This document shows positions 6,911-12,340 of a stretch of DNA of 12,340 nucleotides, in pieces. Both the position numbers and the translations under genes were made by a program. The stretch is from positions 1-12,340 of the forward strand of contig UREB01000033.1 in the NCBI GenBank assembly GCA_900546685.1. Direction: 5' to 3'. This DNA comes from an uncultured Eubacteriales bacterium. Lineage in GTDB: Bacteria; Bacillota; Clostridia; Christensenellales; QAND01. Numbering within the stretch: the stretch's first letter is position 1; each line of letters starts with the position of its first letter. The notes beneath the pieces were generated by a model. The model searched no databases, was not told the DNA's origin, and was given only the letters and a program-made list of their open reading frames with translations.

Positions 6911-8649
6911 CTGCTGTTCCTCCCTGCGTTGATTCTGAAGTTGTCTAGATAATCCCGGTACAACTGATAGGTCTTTTTACCCCTCAGCGCCTGCGTCATG
7001 GCCACAAAGCTGGATTCGTAATCGGTGACGAGGTACACAACCTCGATTTCCAGATGCTGTGCAAGCTGCTCGGCAAATTCTCCGAACCGGTTTTCGTCAT
7101 TGAGGATTGCCATTTTGTTTTCAGGCAGGATGAGCATATCCGGCACGCACTCATCAATAACGGGGCATTTGCCGATGGCGCCAGCCTTCATCCACAAGGT
7201 GGAGAGCAGCTCCTTGAACTGCATACCGAGGGATACCTTGGTTTTGTCTAGGAATTGCAGCTTGAAGAATGCTGCATTCGCCTTGAAACCATCTGCCATA
7301 GGAATATCGCTGCCGATGTAATTGCCCTTCAGCGGATTACCATTGACATCGTGGCCTTCAATGCTGCATACCGTACGCGGCCACGTAACATAGCGTGCGA
7401 TGCCGCGGCTTTCCCATTCGGGATCGCCCTGCTGGATTCCGCGCGCCTCAAAGCCTTTGCGTTCTTTAGCGCTGATTTCATTGTTGGTGACCATAATGCA
7501 GCGCCGGTTGCCTCCATCCTCTGCGTTCAGGAGGTTGACCGCGTGCAATGTGGTGCCGGAACCGGCGAAGAAGTCAACAACAAGAGCGGTAGGATTGTCA
7601 CGGATAATAAATTTTATTGCATCTTTTACTGCGTACAATGATTTCGGATATGAAAATCGGATATCTGGGAAATAGCTATTAAGTAACATAGAACCATGTA
7701 CTCGAGCATCATGTGATGTTTGGACCCACATAGAAACAGGGCGTTTGGGCTTTTCAAGGGTTCCTACAATAAGTGTACCATCATCATTTGTACCCAAAAC
7801 GTCCATTTCGCCGTTTTCAATAGCTTTAATCGTTCCTGACTGCAAATGATAGAGCGCCCTATACTTGCTACCTTTTTTGTATGGGCCAAATTTGATATAT
7901 CCATGCTTGATTTTTTCACGGAATGATTCTACCGTAAGCCCCCAACACCGCTCTTTTCCATCAGAACCCGTAGGTAAGAGCGCAAAGCATCCTTCAGGTA
8001 TTTCAACATCGGCAATGCTTTTACCTAATGGAATCACCTCTCCTACACCGATGTATTTTCCGTCTGCTTCCCTGATAAAAATAGGGTAGTATTGATTAGG
8101 CGTGTTTGCTCTTAATCCAGAGCTACCACCGCGTAGCAATCTCGCCCAAGTATCTCTGGTTGTTTTTTCTTCCGGATTGAGCATATCGTTTTGCCCCTGA
8201 CAAACACTTGCCGCGCCTAAGAAAACATAGTAGATGTATTCTTCCACGCGTGCAAACATATCTTTTCTGTTTGCACCATGTGGGTTGATGACGCTACTAA
8301 TCATTTGTATACGCGCATCTGGAAATAGTTCTTCGAGTAAGCACCCAAGATGCAAATATTCTTTTTCATCTATTGTTATAATGAGCGCGGAGAATTTCGG
8401 GTTCAGTAGCTTTTTTGCGATTTGCAGACGTTTCTGCATGAAGGACAGCCATTTGCTGTGGCGGTAGTCGTCGGTTCCGTCCACGTAATCGTTGTTGTAT
8501 TTCCAGTCTTTCGCGCCGGTGTTGTAGGGAGGGTCAATGTAGATGCAATCCACCTTGCCTGCGTACAGGTATTCCAGAAGCTGCAGGGCATGGTAGTTGT
8601 CCGCTTCGATCAATGTGTGCCACAGGTCGCTGTCCGGCGCGTTGCACAC
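6907..8649 (-). CDS. DNA adenine methyltransferase, Mod C-terminal part (beta class)
   Basis: This 580-codon segment carries the catalytic core of a site-specific N6-adenine methyltransferase. The order is that of beta-class enzymes: catalytic motif IV I-D-P-P-Y-N-T-G (38-45) first, a target-recognition region (about 110-330), S-Y-P-K-S-L-Y-A (333-340), then the AdoMet-binding motif D-F-F-A-G-S-G-T-T (359-367). The frame opens with a GTG at 8649, 12 nt after the TAA that ends the upstream segment, and no good ribosome binding site precedes it, so it is not a natural gene start. Independent expression would need termination-reinitiation. The stop overlaps the res start by ATGA. The recognition region is markedly AT-richer than the conserved flanks, a sign of module exchange. 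Methyltransferase identity is certain; whether active protein is made is open. Confidence 0.9.
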   Translation of the reverse strand: MCNAPDSDLWHTLIEADNYHALQLLEYLYAGKVDCIYIDPPYNTGAKDWKYNNDYVDGTDDYRHSKWLSFMQKRLQIAKKLLNPKFSALIITIDEKEYLHLGCLLEELFPDARIQMISSVINPHGANRKDMFARVEEYIYYVFLGAASVCQGQNDMLNPEEKTTRDTWARLLRGGSSGLRANTPNQYYPIFIREADGKYIGVGEVIPLGKSIADVEIPEGCFALLPTGSDGKERCWGLTVESFREKIKHGYIKFGPYKKGSKYRALYHLQSGTIKAIENGEMDVLGTNDDGTLIVGTLEKPKRPVSMWVQTSHDARVHGSMLLNSYFPDIRFSYPKSLYAVKDAIKFIIRDNPTALVVDFFAGSGTTLHAVNLLNAEDGGNRRCIMVTNNEISAKERKGFEARGIQQGDPEWESRGIARYVTWPRTVCSIEGHDVNGNPLKGNYIGSDIPMADGFKANAAFFKLQFLDKTKVSLGMQFKELLSTLWMKAGAIGKCPVIDECVPDMLILPENKMAILNDENRFGEFAEQLAQHLEIEVVYLVTDYESSFVAMTQALRGKKTYQLYRDYLDNFRINAGRNSR

Positions 8650-8661
8650 CTCGCCCAGAGG

Positions 8662-8997
8662 TTACAGGCAGGGATAGATCGGATCACCCAATTCAGCCGT
8701 CGTAACGAGGTCAGCCACAGCGAATTGTACTGCTTCCTTACCATTCTTGGGCAAGCAGGTGGCGATGCCGTTGTCGATTTCCAATACGGTGTATGTTTCG
8801 TTTGCTTTACCGTTCCGCACGGACACCTTGAGCCCTTTCCTGACAGGAATGTCATACAGGGGCGTACACTCCGGCAGATGTTCCTCGAACACCAGGCCAA
8901 ACTGTTTGTGTTTTAATGCACGTTTCGCCGCCTCCGCAATCTGCGCACGCAACTCCGGATTTTCAATTTTCTCTATCAGCTCATGTAATTCAGCCAT
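8662..8997 (-). CDS. Mod N-terminal part, cut off by an in-frame TAA
   Basis: This 111-residue product starts with M-A-E-L-H-E-L-I-E-K-I and includes F-G-L-V-F-E-E-H-L-P-E-C-T-P-L-Y-D, a stretch I associate with the N-terminus of Type III-like methyltransferases of this subgroup. AAGGAG lies 7 nt before the ATG, so this is the true mod start; the site overlaps the stop of the XRE regulator gene. The remainder is a small beta-rich module (V-R-K-G-L-K-V-S-V-R, Y-T-V-L-E-I) ending in G-D-P-I-Y-P-C-L. No catalytic motif lies here. As a separate peptide it could only complement the downstream part in trans; otherwise it is a truncated fragment. Confidence 0.8.
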   Translation of the reverse strand: MAELHELIEKIENPELRAQIAEAAKRALKHKQFGLVFEEHLPECTPLYDIPVRKGLKVSVRNGKANETYTVLEIDNGIATCLPKNGKEAVQFAVADLVTTAELGDPIYPCL

Positions 8998-9009
8998 ATC
9001 TATTTCTCC

Positions 9010-9345
9010 TTATCCTTGCGCCGCAAGTAGCGTTGTCAGTATTTCACGAATGGCCGCCAGTTCCGTGGGGTGCTCTGCTATCAATTTTGCGATGTCTGCC
9101 GGTACCTCACCGCGGCCTTCTGCCGCCAAGTTCAAAAATTCATTGCGCTGCTGCTCATCCAAATTCAAGTTTTCAAGCATTTTGTACTGCACATCCGGTG
9201 GCGGCGGATTGACCTTTCCAGATAGGATGTCATAAAAGTATGGTTTTGTAATATCTACCGCCGAGTAAAAAGCTGACTGTGATATGCCGGTCTGCTTGAT
9301 CATCTCCCGCAGGAAATTACCAAACGCCTTTTTGTCCTTGGCCAT
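9010..9345 (-). CDS. XRE-family transcriptional regulator of the R-M operon
   Basis: The 111-residue protein has an N-terminal helix-turn-helix (about residues 8-50: F-L-R-E-M-I-K-Q-T-G-I-S-Q-S-A-F-Y, then I-T-K-P-Y-F-Y-D-I-L-S-G-K) of the Cro/C1 type, followed by an Ala/Leu/Glu-rich helical tail. The ATG at 9345 is chosen because GGAGG lies exactly 8 nt upstream. A GTG at 9354 in the same frame overlaps that GGAGG and cannot be served by it. Its stop overlaps the mod ribosome binding site, so regulator, mod and res form one operon. A 14-bp palindrome in the promoter 24 nt upstream is a likely operator for autorepression. This arrangement resembles controller proteins of restriction systems, which delay or limit enzyme expression. 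The family call is strong; the regulatory role is inferred. Confidence 0.87.
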   Translation of the reverse strand: MAKDKKAFGNFLREMIKQTGISQSAFYSAVDITKPYFYDILSGKVNPPPPDVQYKMLENLNLDEQQRNEFLNLAAEGRGEVPADIAKLIAEHPTELAAIREILTTLLAAQG

Positions 9346-9350
9346 CCGCT

Positions 9351-9358
9351 TCACCTCC
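9351..9358 (-). promoter_or_regulatory. Ribosome binding site that fixes the XRE regulator start
   Basis: GGAGGTGA on the minus strand, with the GGAGG core at 9358-9354, is 8 nt before the ATG at 9345. It excludes the GTG at 9354 as the start because that codon overlaps the core. Confidence 0.75.
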
Positions 9359-9368
9359 GATATAGTAT

Positions 9369-9406
9369 GTATGTAAACATACTAACATCATATTGCAAAA
9401 AATCAA
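9369..9406 (-). promoter_or_regulatory. Promoter and palindromic operator of the R-M operon
   Basis: On the minus strand a -35-like TTGATT (9406-9401) and a -10-like TAGTAT (9384-9379) are 16 nt apart. A palindrome, GTATGT-AA-ACATAC (9369-9382), covers the -10 side. A second arm pair, TAGTATG (9363-9369) and CATACTA (9378-9384), overlaps it. A dimeric XRE repressor bound here would block transcription. The promoter boxes are only 4/6 matches each; the palindrome itself is exact. Confidence 0.6.
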
Positions 9407-9452
9407 GAGTTTTGAGAAAACTTATCTCAAAATCCATTAAAAACGCAAAAAA

Positions 9453-9492
9453 CCAGTCATATCAAGCGTTATCTTGATATGACCGGCCTTTT
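9453..9492 (-). terminator. Bidirectional rho-independent terminator after the resolvase gene
   Basis: GTCATATCAAG (9456-9466) pairs with CTTGATATGAC (9473-9483) across CGTTAT, extended by two outer GC pairs past one mismatch. On the minus strand TTTTTTGCGTTTTT follows; on the plus strand CCTTTTTATTT follows. It ends the resolvase transcript and shields the R-M promoter. Confidence 0.85.
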
Positions 9493-9544
9493 TATTTATC
9501 CTATTCGGCTTTGTGTGATTTCTCCGATAAGAACATCACGCTTT

Positions 9545-9563
9545 GCCCTGGCGGGGCTTTTTT
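9545..9563 (+). terminator. Short plus-strand terminator-like hairpin at the resolvase 3' end
   Basis: GCCC (9545-9548) pairs with GGGC (9554-9557), followed by six T (9558-9563). It overlaps the resolvase stop codon. No plus-strand gene precedes it, so it would act on antisense transcripts or may be a remnant. Confidence 0.35.
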
Positions 9564-10179
9564 ATCTGTTATCAATCTCCGACCATTGCCTAACCAGGCG
9601 ATAGAATGTACCGCGTTTTAATCCCAGCGTATTCATAGCGTGCACGGCCGTGATCTTCCCTTCTTTCCATTCCTGATATATGAACCCCCATTCAGCGGGA
9701 TACGAAATCTTCGGCCTCCCTAGGTGGCGTCCGTTGATCCGCGCTGCTTCAATGCCCTCACGCTGCCGTTCACGGATTCTTTTCCGTTCGTTTTCCGCTA
9801 TGCTGGCATACACCTCGATGATGATGTTGTTTGTCATCTCAATCACCCACTCCTGACCTTTAGGCGGATCAATCAGTGTGGTAGGAATATTCAGTATTTT
9901 CACTCGAATTTTTTGGCTTTGAAAATATTGCAGCTCCTGGTTGATATGCGTCTTGTCACGGCTAAGCCGGTCAAGGTCTTGAATAACAAGCGTATCCCCA
10001 GGCCGCAATAATTGTTCTTTCAATAAAGCATACCCTTTCCGATCCAAGTCTTTGCCGCTTTCCTTGTCGGTCACAATGTCCCGTTCATCCACACCGTATT
10101 TTTTAAGTGCAATGATTTGGCGATCCAGGTGCTGCTCCTTTGTTGAAACCCGTGCGTAACCATATACTTTATTCAGCAT
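9562..10179 (-). CDS. Small serine recombinase (resolvase/invertase family)
   Basis: The 205-residue protein catalyses site-specific DNA strand exchange. The N-terminal catalytic domain has Y-A-R-V-S-T-K-E-Q with nucleophile Ser12, and Q-D-L-D-R-L-S-R-D (67-75) with the conserved arginines Arg71 and Arg74. The long E-helix follows (E-N-E-R-K-R-I-R-E-R-Q-R-E-G-I at 129-143), then G-R-H-L-G-R-P and a C-terminal helix-turn-helix (about 175-198, ending G-T-F-Y-R-L-V-R-Q-W). Length fits resolvases and invertases (about 180-210), not large serine integrases. An AAAGGAG site lies 8-9 nt before the ATG. Three inverted repeats lie within 140 nt upstream, the usual place for a res site. It may resolve dimers or cointegrates of the element carrying this region, or invert a segment; the sequence does not decide which. 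Confidence 0.93.
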   Translation of the reverse strand: MLNKVYGYARVSTKEQHLDRQIIALKKYGVDERDIVTDKESGKDLDRKGYALLKEQLLRPGDTLVIQDLDRLSRDKTHINQELQYFQSQKIRVKILNIPTTLIDPPKGQEWVIEMTNNIIIEVYASIAENERKRIRERQREGIEAARINGRHLGRPKISYPAEWGFIYQEWKEGKITAVHAMNTLGLKRGTFYRLVRQWSEIDNR

Positions 10180-10203
10180 GTTCTCGGCTCCTTTTCAATC
10201 TAT

Positions 10204-10226
10204 CCAAAAAGGTGTGTGCTTTTTGG
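10204..10226. repeat. Inverted repeat A, candidate resolvase subsite
   Basis: CCAAAAAG (10204-10211) and CTTTTTGG (10219-10226) flank GTGTGTG. It lies 25 nt upstream of the resolvase start. Its AAAAGGTGT...TTTTGGG pattern recurs in opposite orientation at 10299-10317. Confidence 0.55.
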
Positions 10227-10253
10227 GTTATGTCTATAAACCAAACCATAACC
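10226..10253. repeat. Inverted repeat B, 28-bp candidate resolvase subsite
   Basis: GGTTATG (10226-10232) and CATAACC (10247-10253) are perfect arms of a 28-bp unit directly abutting repeat A. Twenty-eight base pairs is the length of a classical crossover subsite in Tn3-type res loci (established knowledge). A possible -10 element, TATAGA on the minus strand, lies between the arms, so binding here could also repress the resolvase gene. Confidence 0.5.
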
Positions 10254-10298
10254 TTTATGGACACAAAACTCCTATCATTTGAGGATAAGATATACCTT

Positions 10299-10317
10299 CC
10301 CAAAAGGTACACCTTTT
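10299..10317. repeat. Inverted repeat C, related to repeat A
   Basis: AAAAGGT (10302-10308) and ACCTTTT (10311-10317) flank AC. Read on the minus strand it gives AAAAGGTGT and then TTTTGGG, the same ends as repeat A with a spacer two bases shorter. It could be an accessory resolvase site. Confidence 0.5.
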
Positions 10318-10361
10318 CAGCTACATATGATTACACAGTTAGGAAATGAAAAACGCAAATG

Positions 10362-10393
10362 AAAAGGGCCGAGGAAGAAATCCTCTGCCCTTT
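10362..10393 (-). terminator. Terminator of the ligA transcript
   Basis: AAAGGGC (10363-10369) pairs with GCCCTTT (10387-10393), and GAGGA (10371-10375) with TCCTC (10381-10385), separated by one mismatch. On the minus strand TTTTCATTTGCGTTTTT follows. It lies about 30 nt after the 93-codon gene; its plus-strand side is also T-rich. Confidence 0.7.
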
Positions 10394-10423
10394 CATATTT
10401 TCTTCTTTTAAGCTTGTTTGCTT

Positions 10424-10705
10424 TCAACCTCCTTGTATTTTCCTTAACCATTCTTTTGCTGAAACATAATCGCCTTTGGCGATCATTATTTCCGACATTG
10501 TGGTAATGATAGCATGATCCGCCACGTTGTTGTGATAACCGGGCGCACACGTCTTTGAAAGTTCTGCCGTTGCTTTTATACCCTCATATTCAAACTCAAT
10601 TTTGTATTTGGTGTGCGTCTCTTTGACAGATAAAACTACAAGGCCGTTTGGGAGCCTGCTCTTCAAGATTTCAAACATGTTCATTGAATCATCTATCCTT
10701 TCCAT
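10424..10705 (-). CDS. Small protein of unknown function downstream of ligA
   Basis: The 93-residue product (or 86 if it starts at the ATG at 10684) is not recognised. It has a short amphipathic start (M-F-E-I-L-K-S-R-L), two beta-rich stretches (G-L-V-V-L-S-V-K and Y-K-I-E-F-E-Y-E-G-I-K-A-T-A-E-L), a C-A-P-G-Y-H-N-N motif and a helical end (A-K-E-W-L-R-K-I). No signal peptide or membrane segment is seen, so it should be cytoplasmic. It begins 33 nt after the ligA stop and precedes a terminator, so it is likely co-transcribed with ligA. No clear ribosome binding site precedes 10705, whereas AAAGGA lies 11 nt before the ATG at 10684, so the shorter form may be the real one. Small proteins of this sort are common on clostridial mobile elements; the function is unknown. 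Confidence 0.7.
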   Translation of the reverse strand: MERIDDSMNMFEILKSRLPNGLVVLSVKETHTKYKIEFEYEGIKATAELSKTCAPGYHNNVADHAIITTMSEIMIAKGDYVSAKEWLRKIQGG

Positions 10706-10738
10706 GCCAGCAGTCGGCCCATATTGCCTATTTGTCCG

Positions 10739-12340
10739 TCACCCAGCCATCTGCTCAAATTCTTCTTCCGTCAAAACCTTGACGCCAAGCTGCTGCGCTT
10801 TTGCCAGTTTACTGCCGGCCTTTTCGCCTACGATGAGATAATCCGTGGTTTTGGATACCGCGCTTTGCGGCGTTGCCCCCAAACTCAGTATTTTGTCCTG
10901 GATCTCTGTCCGCGTGTACCCTGCCAGTTTTCCGGTCGCCACAATTTTCTTTCCCTGAAATACACTGTTACCGTTCATTGTTTGTCTCTCCTTTTTTTGT
11001 ATAGTAAATGTAATGTGTTGCAAGGCCGGACGCCAAAGCGCTTCGGCCTGTTTGTCCGCATACCATTCATAGATACTGTCGTTCATGGTTTGACCAAAAT
11101 CCTCTAACAAGGTAAAGTCAAACTTATTTTGAATCGCCTTTTCAAACGCAAGCCAACTACCGCCGAAATACTCGCTGATCGCTCGGCCGGCGGTACGGCC
11201 TACTTCATGGATGCCCATGGCCGCGATAAACCGGTTCAATGTAGTTTTTCGGCTGCGGTCAATGGCTCTTTGCAAGCGTTCAAAGGATCGGCTTCCAAAC
11301 CCATTTTCTTGGATGATTTGGTCTTTGTAACGGCCTAATTCATACAAATCGCCAAATGTGGTCAGCCACCCTTTATCCACGAATTTTGTGAGTGTTGCTT
11401 CCGACAGCCCCGGGATATTCATTCTCGTCCGTTCGCAATAATGCACAAACTTCTGGACCAAAACGCCAGGACAGCGTGGGTTGCTGCAATACAAAAACGT
11501 TGTGTTTTCCTCTTTTCGGAGTACAACATCCGCCCCGCAACAAGGGCACGTTTCCGGCAGTTCGTAGGTATCGCTGCAATCCATGTTCTTGACTAGCTGC
11601 GGAATCACCATGTTGGAACGAATCAACAACACTCTGTCGCCAATCCCCATTTGAAAACGCTTGAATATATCAAAGTTATGCAACGTCGCACGGCTGACCG
11701 TTGCGCCGTCCATTTCCACTGGATCGAATAACCCCGTAAGGCTCAGGCGCCCTTTTCGCGTCGGCCGCAGTTCTACGCCACGAAACCTGGTTTCGTATTC
11801 CTCGTCTTTCCATTTCAAGGCAATCATTCTGTTTTCATGGTGCCCCGTATGCCCCAGGCTTTTGCCGTACGCGACATCGTTTTGTTCTATGATGAGACCG
11901 TCCACCGGATACGCATAGCTCTTTGGGTCCATGTCATCCATGCAGCGGCGTATTTGTTCCTCTTCCATGTTTTCCATGAGTACATGTTCGACTACGTGGA
12001 ATCCCAGCTGCTGCATGTACCGCAGTTGCTCGGCCTTAGTTTGAAAAGCAGGGCCTTCCACCAAATCAAAAGCGCGAAACTCCAAGCATCTATGTTTGCT
12101 CTCTCCGGCGTCCAGCATACCAATGCTGCCGGCTGCAAGGTTGCGCGGATGGCTGTACCGGCCGTCCGCCAATTCCTCGTTGATGGTTTTGAAATTGGCC
12201 CAGCTTATGACAGCTTCTCCACGCACTTCGATCTTTTCGCGTTCCTTAATTTTGATGGGAATGTCCAGAAAAACGCGGGCCGTATGCGTTACGTCGTCAC
12301 CTGCATGTCCGTCACCACGCGTAATTGCTTGCTTTAATTC
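10739..12340 (-). CDS. ligA: NAD-dependent DNA ligase, divergent accessory LigA (N-terminus outside window)
   Basis: The frame is open to the right edge; the 533 visible residues begin E-L-K-Q-A-I-T-R-G-D-G, just after where the catalytic K-x-D-G should lie. Domains in order are: nucleotidyltransferase (E-V-R-G-E-A, P-R-N-L-A-A-G-S, P-V-D-G-L-I-I, A-L-K-W-K), OB fold (V-S-R-A-T-L-H-N, G-I-G-D-R-V, V-I-P-Q), a four-Cys zinc finger (C-P-C-C-G ... C-S-N-P-R-C-P, about 11471-11548), helix-hairpin-helix repeats, and a C-terminal BRCT domain (about 10742-10972, with G-E-K-A-G-S-K-L-A-K-A-Q). It seals nicks using NAD+. The remaining length matches canonical LigA. However, motif IV, normally D-G-V-V-I-K, reads D-G-L-I-I-E, and the Arg after A-A-G-S-x is Gly. 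These fit an accessory copy on a mobile element better than the essential chromosomal enzyme. Family certain; accessory status inferred. Confidence 0.93.
   Translation of the reverse strand, partial: ELKQAITRGDGHAGDDVTHTARVFLDIPIKIKEREKIEVRGEAVISWANFKTINEELADGRYSHPRNLAAGSIGMLDAGESKHRCLEFRAFDLVEGPAFQTKAEQLRYMQQLGFHVVEHVLMENMEEEQIRRCMDDMDPKSYAYPVDGLIIEQNDVAYGKSLGHTGHHENRMIALKWKDEEYETRFRGVELRPTRKGRLSLTGLFDPVEMDGATVSRATLHNFDIFKRFQMGIGDRVLLIRSNMVIPQLVKNMDCSDTYELPETCPCCGADVVLRKEENTTFLYCSNPRCPGVLVQKFVHYCERTRMNIPGLSEATLTKFVDKGWLTTFGDLYELGRYKDQIIQENGFGSRSFERLQRAIDRSRKTTLNRFIAAMGIHEVGRTAGRAISEYFGGSWLAFEKAIQNKFDFTLLEDFGQTMNDSIYEWYADKQAEALWRPALQHITFTIQKKERQTMNGNSVFQGKKIVATGKLAGYTRTEIQDKILSLGATPQSAVSKTTDYLIVGEKAGSKLAKAQQLGVKVLTEEEFEQMAG

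Larger units (their letters stand above)
6907..8997 (-). pseudogene. Full-length Type III mod locus interrupted by one in-frame TAA
   Basis: The 111-codon frame (8662-8997) and the 580-codon frame (6907-8649) lie in the same reading frame. They are separated by the stop TAA at 8662-8664 and four sense codons (P-L-G-E). Together they give about 696 codons, the expected size for a Type III Mod. The join D-P-I-Y-P-C-L-stop-P-L-G-E-V-C-N-A-P-D-S-D matches, from memory, a continuous stretch in related methyltransferases where a Lys often stands at the stop position. One base change (AAA to TAA) would explain it. Alternatives are a sequencing error, read-through, or restart at the GTG codon at 8649. 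Confidence 0.72.

Noticed and set aside
9346..9354. Longer XRE regulator starting at GTG 9354
   Set aside because: The GTG overlaps the GGAGG core; that site is perfectly spaced for the ATG at 9345.
10317..10402. Tiny minus-strand frame after the 93-codon gene, preceded by an AAGGAGG at that gene's 3' end
   Set aside because: The nearest ATG is too far from the AAGGAGG, and the frame of about 21 codons lies within the terminator hairpin.
10180..10423. CRISPR array or short tandem repeats in the intergenic DNA
   Set aside because: The repeats are inverted, few and unequal, with no regular spacers.
11837..12337. 166-codon plus-strand frame opposite ligA
   Set aside because: It is antisense to a clear LigA catalytic domain and has no recognisable features.

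Overview
The window looks like accessory chromosome or an integrative element from a mid-GC Firmicute, most likely a gut-type Clostridia. The support is strong AGGAGG-type ribosome binding sites, Gram-positive signal peptides, a small P-type signal peptidase, and divergent ligA and resolvase genes of a kind carried on clostridial mobile elements. The taxonomic call is inference. No rRNA, tRNA, insertion sequence or CRISPR array was seen.

Region 1 (1-3974, + strand) is a surface/secretion operon. The tail of an upstream gene, probably with a sigma-4/LuxR-like helix-turn-helix, overlaps the start of a compact type I signal peptidase (88-465). A membrane-anchored beta-rich protein (508-1026) follows, then three secreted proteins (1038-1652, 1668-3188, 3248-3871). 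All three share a domain that I cannot assign to a named family, marked by an I-D-P-N signature. In the middle protein this domain is fused behind a GLUG-type beta-helix. The layout, a dedicated signal peptidase plus anchor plus paralogous exported subunits, recalls the logic of Bacillus tapA-sipW-tasA but with different proteins. It is the best candidate here for an undescribed system. Internal hairpins suggest stepped expression, and a strong terminator (3942-3974) ends the operon.

Region 2 (4067-9406, - strand) is a Type III-like restriction-modification operon read from right to left: an XRE-family regulator with a palindromic operator in its promoter, a beta-class adenine methyltransferase (mod), and a DEAH helicase/nuclease (res) joined to mod by an ATGA overlap. 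The mod gene is split by one in-frame TAA (8662-8664) into 111 and 580 codon parts, so the system is either inactivated or works with a two-piece Mod. The target-recognition part of mod is clearly AT-richer than its flanks.

Region 3 (9453-10317) holds a bidirectional terminator, a small serine resolvase (- strand) and, just upstream of it, three inverted repeats that could form its recombination site.

Region 4 (10362-12340, - strand) is a divergent NAD-dependent DNA ligase that runs off the right edge, followed by a 93-codon unknown gene and a terminator. The ligase has substitutions at positions conserved in canonical LigA, which suggests an accessory copy.
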